NCBI GenBank assembly: GCA_009840215.1
Contig: VXOC01000234.1
Span: 1 to 37,689, forward strand
Direction: 5' to 3'
Source: Gemmatimonadota bacterium
Lineage (GTDB): Bacteria; Gemmatimonadota; Gemmatimonadetes; Longimicrobiales; Gaopeijiaceae
DNA: 37,689 bases
Positions 34,005 through 37,689 of the stretch are shown here, piece by piece (position 1 is the first letter of the stretch; each line of letters starts with the position of its first letter). A program made the position numbers and the translations under genes. The notes beneath the pieces were generated by a model. It was given only the letters and a program-made list of their open reading frames with translations, had not been told where the DNA came from and made no database searches.

Positions 34005-35147
34005 TCAGTTGACCGACAATCCCACCAACAGCTCCCGCGCCGCCCCTCCCAGGCTGGTCTGTCCGCGGTTGTAGTTTCGCAGCAGCACCGCCGTCAGCCC
34101 AGTGGCGGGCTCGAAGAGAAGGTGGGCCGTGTACCCCGAGACCGATCCGCCGTGGCCCGCGAAGACCCGTCCGTCCACGGTGCTGATGGAGAAACCGAGC
34201 CCGTAGCCCGATTCCGGGTCCTCGGGGGTCTGCACCGAGAGTACCTCGGCGCGCATCTCGTCGCTGAGCAGCGACCGTCCCCCGCGCCCCATCACCCCGG
34301 CGGCGAAGGCGGCCATGTCGTCCACCGTCGAGTACACGCCCCCGTTGGGCACCTTGTACCCCCGCCCAGCGTGCTCCAGCGCCGGCCGCTCGGTGTTCAC
34401 CTGGCCGTCGCGGCCATTGGCATGCCCCCGCGAGAGCCGCGGCTGCAGGGCGTCGCCGATGACGAAGGTGCTGCCGGTCATCTCCAGCGGCTCGAAGATG
34501 CGCGACTCGACCTGCGCCATGAACGGTTCGCCGGCGGCCCGCTCCAGCGCGAACCCCAGAATGCCGAAGCCGATGTTCGAATAGGAGTATTCGGTCCCGG
34601 GCGGCGTCCGGTAGCGGGTGGTGGGAATGGACTCCAGGATCCGCGCCGTCCAGCCCTCGACCGGTCCGGCCGCCGCGCCGGACAGACCGGGCTCCCGCGC
34701 GAAACCGGCGGTGTGACTGGCCACCTGCCGCAGCGACGGCTCGGCTCCTTCCGGGCGGTCCTGAAATGCCTCGATCTCCGGAACCAGCTCTGCCAGCGGC
34801 GTCTCCAGCGTGACTGTGCCGGCGTCGGCCAGGATCGCCATCAGCACCGCGGTGACGGATTTGGAGATGGAGCCGGTACGGTAGATGGTCTCCCGGGTGG
34901 CGGGGACGCCGGCCTCGGGGTCCGCCCATCCGTACGCCTCCGACCAGAGCACTTCGCCATCGCGGGCCAGCGCCACGGTGATCGCGCCCACCCCGTCGGC
35001 TTCCACGTCTGCGGCAATCCGTTCCCCGAAGGCCTCGAGCGCCGGGAGCCATTCGTCGGGCATCCGCGGGCCGTCCGGGGCGCAGGCGGCCAGCGGCAGC
35101 AACAGCAGCAGGGCCTTCATTGCCAGTCCGGTCGGTGCCGCCCGCAT
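34005..35147 (-). CDS. beta-lactamase-family (class C/PBP4*-like) serine hydrolase lipoprotein
   Basis: The predicted protein has 380 residues. ATG 35147 follows AGGGGGACC. The signal sequence MKALLLLLPLAAC gives a lipobox (Cys about 22), so it is an anchored envelope protein. It has the active-site SISK (Ser 93, Lys 96), the second motif YSN in GTEYSYSNIGFGILG, and HGG in FAGHGGSVSGYTAHL, which together define the serine beta-lactamase-like family (Pfam Beta-lactamase). Members are esterases, D-peptidases or amidases more often than drug-destroying enzymes; no resistance role can be read from the sequence. The frame is open upstream of 35147 but lacks a signal sequence there. Confidence 0.88.
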   Translation of the reverse strand: MRAAPTGLAMKALLLLLPLAACAPDGPRMPDEWLPALEAFGERIAADVEADGVGAITVALARDGEVLWSEAYGWADPEAGVPATRETIYRTGSISKSVTAVLMAILADAGTVTLETPLAELVPEIEAFQDRPEGAEPSLRQVASHTAGFAREPGLSGAAAGPVEGWTARILESIPTTRYRTPPGTEYSYSNIGFGILGFALERAAGEPFMAQVESRIFEPLEMTGSTFVIGDALQPRLSRGHANGRDGQVNTERPALEHAGRGYKVPNGGVYSTVDDMAAFAAGVMGRGGRSLLSDEMRAEVLSVQTPEDPESGYGLGFSISTVDGRVFAGHGGSVSGYTAHLLFEPATGLTAVLLRNYNRGQTSLGGAARELLVGLSVN

Positions 35148-35463
35148 GGTCCCCCTGTCCCGTCGCGAATCCGGCCGACGCGGGGGCCAGGTGTCGCCCG
35201 CAGTTCCAGACATCCCGTTCACGCGGTCCACGCTCATCGCGGCGTTCTCCTCGTGTCGTATCGTCACGTGGCGAAAGGTCGTTCATCAGGCTCGGGCCCG
35301 GTTTCCCGCCGCCGGCCTTCACGACGGAACCTGCCATTGCCTTGCCCGGCGTGCAATCATAGGCTTGCCCGCGAGGCCGCTGAGCCCCACGGTTCCCCAC
35401 TGTCGCGCGTGGGGCCACCAATCCCCGCCCACCACCTCGACACCCTCACCGACCGGAGACCCC
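35148..35463. other. 316-base divergent intergenic region
   Basis: It lies between the leftward serine hydrolase and the rightward phosphatase. Both promoters should be here. No 39-bp element, strong palindrome or RNA gene was seen. Confidence 0.5.
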
Positions 35464-35976
35464 ATGCGCCGTCTGCTCCTCGCACGGCACGCGAAGTCGA
35501 GCTGGGGCGACCCGAGCCTCGCGGACCACGACCGGCCGCTCAACAAGAGGGGGCGCCGCGCCGCGCCCCTCGTCGCCGCCACCCTCGCCGACCGCGGCTT
35601 CGTCCCGGACGCAGTGCAGTCGAGCAGCGCGTGCCGAACCCGCGAGACCTGGGAGTTCATGGCACCGCATCTGGGCGGGCACCCCCACGTCGAGTTCCTC
35701 TCCGAGCTGTATCTGGCTTCGCCGCGGGCCGTGCTGCGCACCATCGCCACGGCGCCCGCCTCGGCCCACACGCTGATGGTCCTGGGGCACAATCCGTCGA
35801 CCCACGCCCTCGCCGCCTACCTTGCACGCACCGGCGACCAGGAAAAGCGGGACCGCATCATCCGCTCCTTTCCGACGGGGGCGGTCGCGGTCGTCGAGCT
35901 GGCCGGCGACGACTGGAGCGACGCGGGCACAGGCGGGGAACTTCTCGACTACGTCATTCCGAAGATGCTTTGCTGA
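35464..35976 (+). CDS. SixA-like histidine phosphatase
   Basis: The predicted protein has 170 residues. ATG 35464 follows GGAGACCC. It has the catalytic RHG-type motif in the SixA form, LLLARHAKSSW, then DHDRPLNKRGRRAAP, SSACRTRETWEF, ELYLASP and the second His in VLGHNPSTHALAAYL. SixA-like enzymes dephosphorylate phosphohistidine on small proteins or act on small substrates. The tail ends in DYVIPKMLC. It is followed by PPK2 after about 105 bases, both concerned with phosphate, but an operon is not certain. The longer frame upstream is antisense to the hydrolase. Confidence 0.88.
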   Translation: MRRLLLARHAKSSWGDPSLADHDRPLNKRGRRAAPLVAATLADRGFVPDAVQSSSACRTRETWEFMAPHLGGHPHVEFLSELYLASPRAVLRTIATAPASAHTLMVLGHNPSTHALAAYLARTGDQEKRDRIIRSFPTGAVAVVELAGDDWSDAGTGGELLDYVIPKMLC

Positions 35977-36081
35977 TCGACCAGGCGACCTTGGGACGGC
36001 AGATCAACCTCGCTTTCGCCTTTCGCCCGCACCGCGCTTAGGTTGAAGCCGATCTTCGATTCCGCGACGGGACACAACAGG

Positions 36082-36951
36082 ATGACCGGCGACGCTCCCC
36101 CCCCAGCCAACGATCTCGGCCCCGAAACCATCCGGCGCGTCTTCCGGGAGGGTGTCTACCCCTACACCGAGAAGATGAAACGGCGCGAATACGAGGAAAA
36201 GAAGGCCCCACTCCAGGTCGAACTGCTCAAGGTGCAGCGCTGGGTCCGGGGTTCGGGCAGGAAGATCGTCATCCTTTTCGAGGGCAGGGACGCGGCGGGC
36301 AAGGGTGGCACGATCAAGCGTTTCATGGAGCACCTCAACCCCCGGGGCGCGCGCGTCGTGGCCCTGGACAAGCCCAGCGAGGTCGAGCGCGGGCAGTGGT
36401 ACTTCCAGCGATACGTCCAGCACCTGCCCACCACCGGCGAAATGGTCCTCTTCGACCGCTCCTGGTACAACCGGGCCGGCGTCGAGCGGGTCATGGGGTT
36501 CTGCACGGGGCAGGAATACCTCGAGTTCCTGCGCCAGTGCCCCGAACTGGAGCGCATGCTGGTCAACAGCGGCATCCTGCTCTTCAAGTTCTACTTCTCG
36601 GTGTCGCAGCAGGAACAGGTGCGCCGTTTCGACAGCCGCAAGACCGACCCGCTCAAGCAGTGGAAGATCTCGCCGGTGGACATCGCCTCGCTCGACAAGT
36701 GGCCCGACTACACGCAGGCGAAGGAGGCCATGTTCTTTTACACCGACACGGCAGACGCGCCCTGGACCGTCATCAAGTCGGACGACAAGAAGCGGGCGCG
36801 GATCGCCGCCATGCAGCACTTCCTGTCGAAGCTGTCGTATCCCGACAAGGACGAGGACGTCGTCACCGGGCCCGACCCGCTTATCGTCGGTCCGGCGACC
36901 CGGGTCGTCAGCCGCGACGAGCCGATGGCGGACGATCCGGTGGCGTTGTAG
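36082..36951 (+). CDS. ppk2: polyphosphate kinase 2
   Basis: The predicted protein has 289 residues. It transfers phosphate between polyphosphate and nucleoside phosphates. It shows the PPK2 core: LQVELLKVQRWV, Walker A ILFEGRDAAGKGGTIKRF, the lid-side LDKPSEVERGQWYFQRYV, Walker B LFDRSWYNRAGVERVMGFC, then KFYFSVSQQEQVRRF, KQWKISPVD and WTVIKSDDKKRARI. ATG 36082 is preferred to the in-frame TTG 36043, since the family N-terminus (IRRVFREGVYPY) follows closely. The single-domain size fits class I enzymes (NDP phosphorylation). Confidence 0.93.
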   Translation: MTGDAPPPANDLGPETIRRVFREGVYPYTEKMKRREYEEKKAPLQVELLKVQRWVRGSGRKIVILFEGRDAAGKGGTIKRFMEHLNPRGARVVALDKPSEVERGQWYFQRYVQHLPTTGEMVLFDRSWYNRAGVERVMGFCTGQEYLEFLRQCPELERMLVNSGILLFKFYFSVSQQEQVRRFDSRKTDPLKQWKISPVDIASLDKWPDYTQAKEAMFFYTDTADAPWTVIKSDDKKRARIAAMQHFLSKLSYPDKDEDVVTGPDPLIVGPATRVVSRDEPMADDPVAL

Positions 36952-37028
36952 CCGCCGGGGGCACGGGTCTCCACGACTTCAGCCCCTCGGTTCATCCGTG
37001 GCGATGCACGCTGTTCCGTGGATTGCAC

Positions 37029-37067
37029 TGTAAACGACGCTTTACATAATGTAATGTCGCGTATACT
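37029..37067 (+). promoter_or_regulatory. 39-bp tandem dyad element, copy 6 (over the M20 start)
   Basis: It reads TGTAAA-CGACGC-TTTACA, TAA, TGTAAT-GTCGCG-TATACT. The first dyad has perfect arms identical to the TyrR-box consensus TGTAAA-N6-TTTACA. TTTACA at 37041-37046 and TACTTT at 37064-37069 are 17 bp apart. The M20 peptidase ATG (37054) lies in the second dyad at the same place as the GNAT ATG in copy 3. Confidence 0.8.
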
Positions 37068-37689
37068 TTTTCCCGCCCTCATCCTCGTTGCGACCATGAA
37101 CCCCACCACTGCCTCCGCCCAGGCCACCGCAGCCCGCGAATACGTGCGCGAAGTCCGCGAACTGGCCACCACCGGCGCGGTCCGCGAAGCTTTCCGGATC
37201 ATCGAGGGACTCGACGCGTGGGCGGTGGAACGCCTCGTCGAACTCAACGAGATCCCCGCTCCCCCGTTCATGGAGGAGGCGCGCGGGCGGCGCTTCGCCG
37301 ACCTCCTCGCCGAGTGCGGCGCCGACTCGGTGTGGACCGACTCGGAGGGGAACGTCTTCGGGCTGAGGCGCGGGCGGCGTGGTGAGCGCATCGTGGCGCT
37401 GGGCGCCCATCTCGACACCGTCTTCCCCGAGGGCACCGACGTGACGGTCCGGCAGCGCGGCGACACCCTCTTCGCGCCCGGGATCGGCGACGACACGCGG
37501 GGGCTCGTCGTGGTGCTCGCCGTGCTGCGCGCCATGAAGGAAGCCGGGATCCGGACCGGGGACGACATCGTGTTCGTGGGGGTGGTGGGCGAGGAGGGAC
37601 TGGGGGATCTGCGCGGGATGAAGCACATTTACCGAGATCCGGACGAGGGGCCGGACGCGTGGATCGAGGTGGACGGCGGGGGGCTGGCG
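37054..37689 (+). CDS. exported M20-family metallopeptidase, N-terminal part (3' end outside window)
   Basis: 212 codons are visible and open to the window edge. ATG 37054 gives a good signal peptide (MSRILFPALILVATMN then TTASAQ). The next in-frame ATG (37096) would remove it, so 37054 is preferred although it lies in the 39-bp element. M20 motifs are present: LVELNEIPAPPFMEE, the metal-binding VALGAHLDTVFPEG, GIGDDTRGLVVVLAVL with the bridging Asp, and VGVVGEEGLGDLRGMKH with the general-base Glu and a metal ligand. Members are zinc-dependent exopeptidases or amidohydrolases; the dimerisation domain and last ligands lie outside the window. Confidence 0.87.
   Translation, partial: MSRILFPALILVATMNPTTASAQATAAREYVREVRELATTGAVREAFRIIEGLDAWAVERLVELNEIPAPPFMEEARGRRFADLLAECGADSVWTDSEGNVFGLRRGRRGERIVALGAHLDTVFPEGTDVTVRQRGDTLFAPGIGDDTRGLVVVLAVLRAMKEAGIRTGDDIVFVGVVGEEGLGDLRGMKHIYRDPDEGPDAWIEVDGGGLA

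Noticed and set aside
34005-35147. Calling the serine hydrolase an antibiotic-resistance beta-lactamase
   Set aside because: SISK, YSN and HGG only show the broad family, most members of which are not drug-inactivating; nothing in the context supports resistance.
2016-37067. Reading the 39-bp elements as CRP/FNR or NrdR boxes
   Set aside because: CRP-type sites are TGTGA-N6-TCACA (16 bp) and NrdR boxes are spaced about three helical turns; here dyads are 18 bp with 21-bp centres. TyrR-like half-sites fit better, though TyrR itself is not expected in this lineage.

Overview
This window is GC-rich bacterial chromosome with closely packed genes on both strands. The gene content points to Gemmatimonadota or a close relative. 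That assignment is an inference from lineage-typical families: a 6-bladed beta-propeller lipoprotein, paired secreted amidohydrolases, an LVIVD/Ig protein, a secreted TPR protein, and an Ig plus leucine-rich-repeat lipoprotein. No rRNA, tRNA, CRISPR array or intact insertion sequence was recognised.

Layout. 0-8 kb: the 3' end of a D-aminoacylase-type amidohydrolase, two exported lipoproteins (beta-propeller; Ig plus alpha/beta hydrolase), and a leftward pair of amidohydrolases coupled by ATGA. 8.1-9.3 kb: two tandem paralogues of an unrecognised, possibly HATPase-like domain. 9.3-15.1 kb: a leftward operon, LVIVD protein - asd - dapB - dapA - dapD, giving four steps from aspartyl phosphate towards diaminopimelate and lysine, with overlapping stops and starts. 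15.1-17.2 kb: a small membrane protein and a class I fructose-bisphosphate aldolase. 17.0-21.3 kb: a giant Ig/LRR lipoprotein whose 3' end runs antisense into the aldolase gene. 21.9-25.2 kb: a GNAT acetyltransferase, a two-domain VOC protein and a TPR protein. 25.2-33.9 kb: an accessory, defence-like island with a frameshifted Rpn nuclease, a single-chain restriction-modification enzyme, an AAA ATPase/TOPRIM pair, a PD-(D/E)XK-like hypothetical protein with an M23-like peptidase, and a decapitated cytochrome P450 at the right junction. 34.0-37.7 kb: a beta-lactamase-family serine hydrolase, a SixA-like phosphatase, PPK2 and the 5' end of an M20 peptidase.

The most striking unexplained signal is a 39-bp AT-rich element present six times (2016, 10165, 22426, 26234, 29855, 37029). 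Each copy is two 18-bp dyads of the form TGTnAA-N6-TTnACA separated by exactly 3 bp, a 21-bp period. Each abuts or overlaps a gene end. In every copy the right arm of the first dyad, read towards the gene, sits 17 bp from a TACAnT/GACAnT-like hexamer. The element could therefore be a core promoter built into a tandem operator. The half-site resembles the TyrR box of gammaproteobacteria, but the adjoining genes are unrelated (lysine synthesis, defence, acetyltransferase, peptidase, phage-defence-like ATPase). This suggests a lineage-specific global regulator or a dispersed repeat. It links the core metabolic genes with the defence island.
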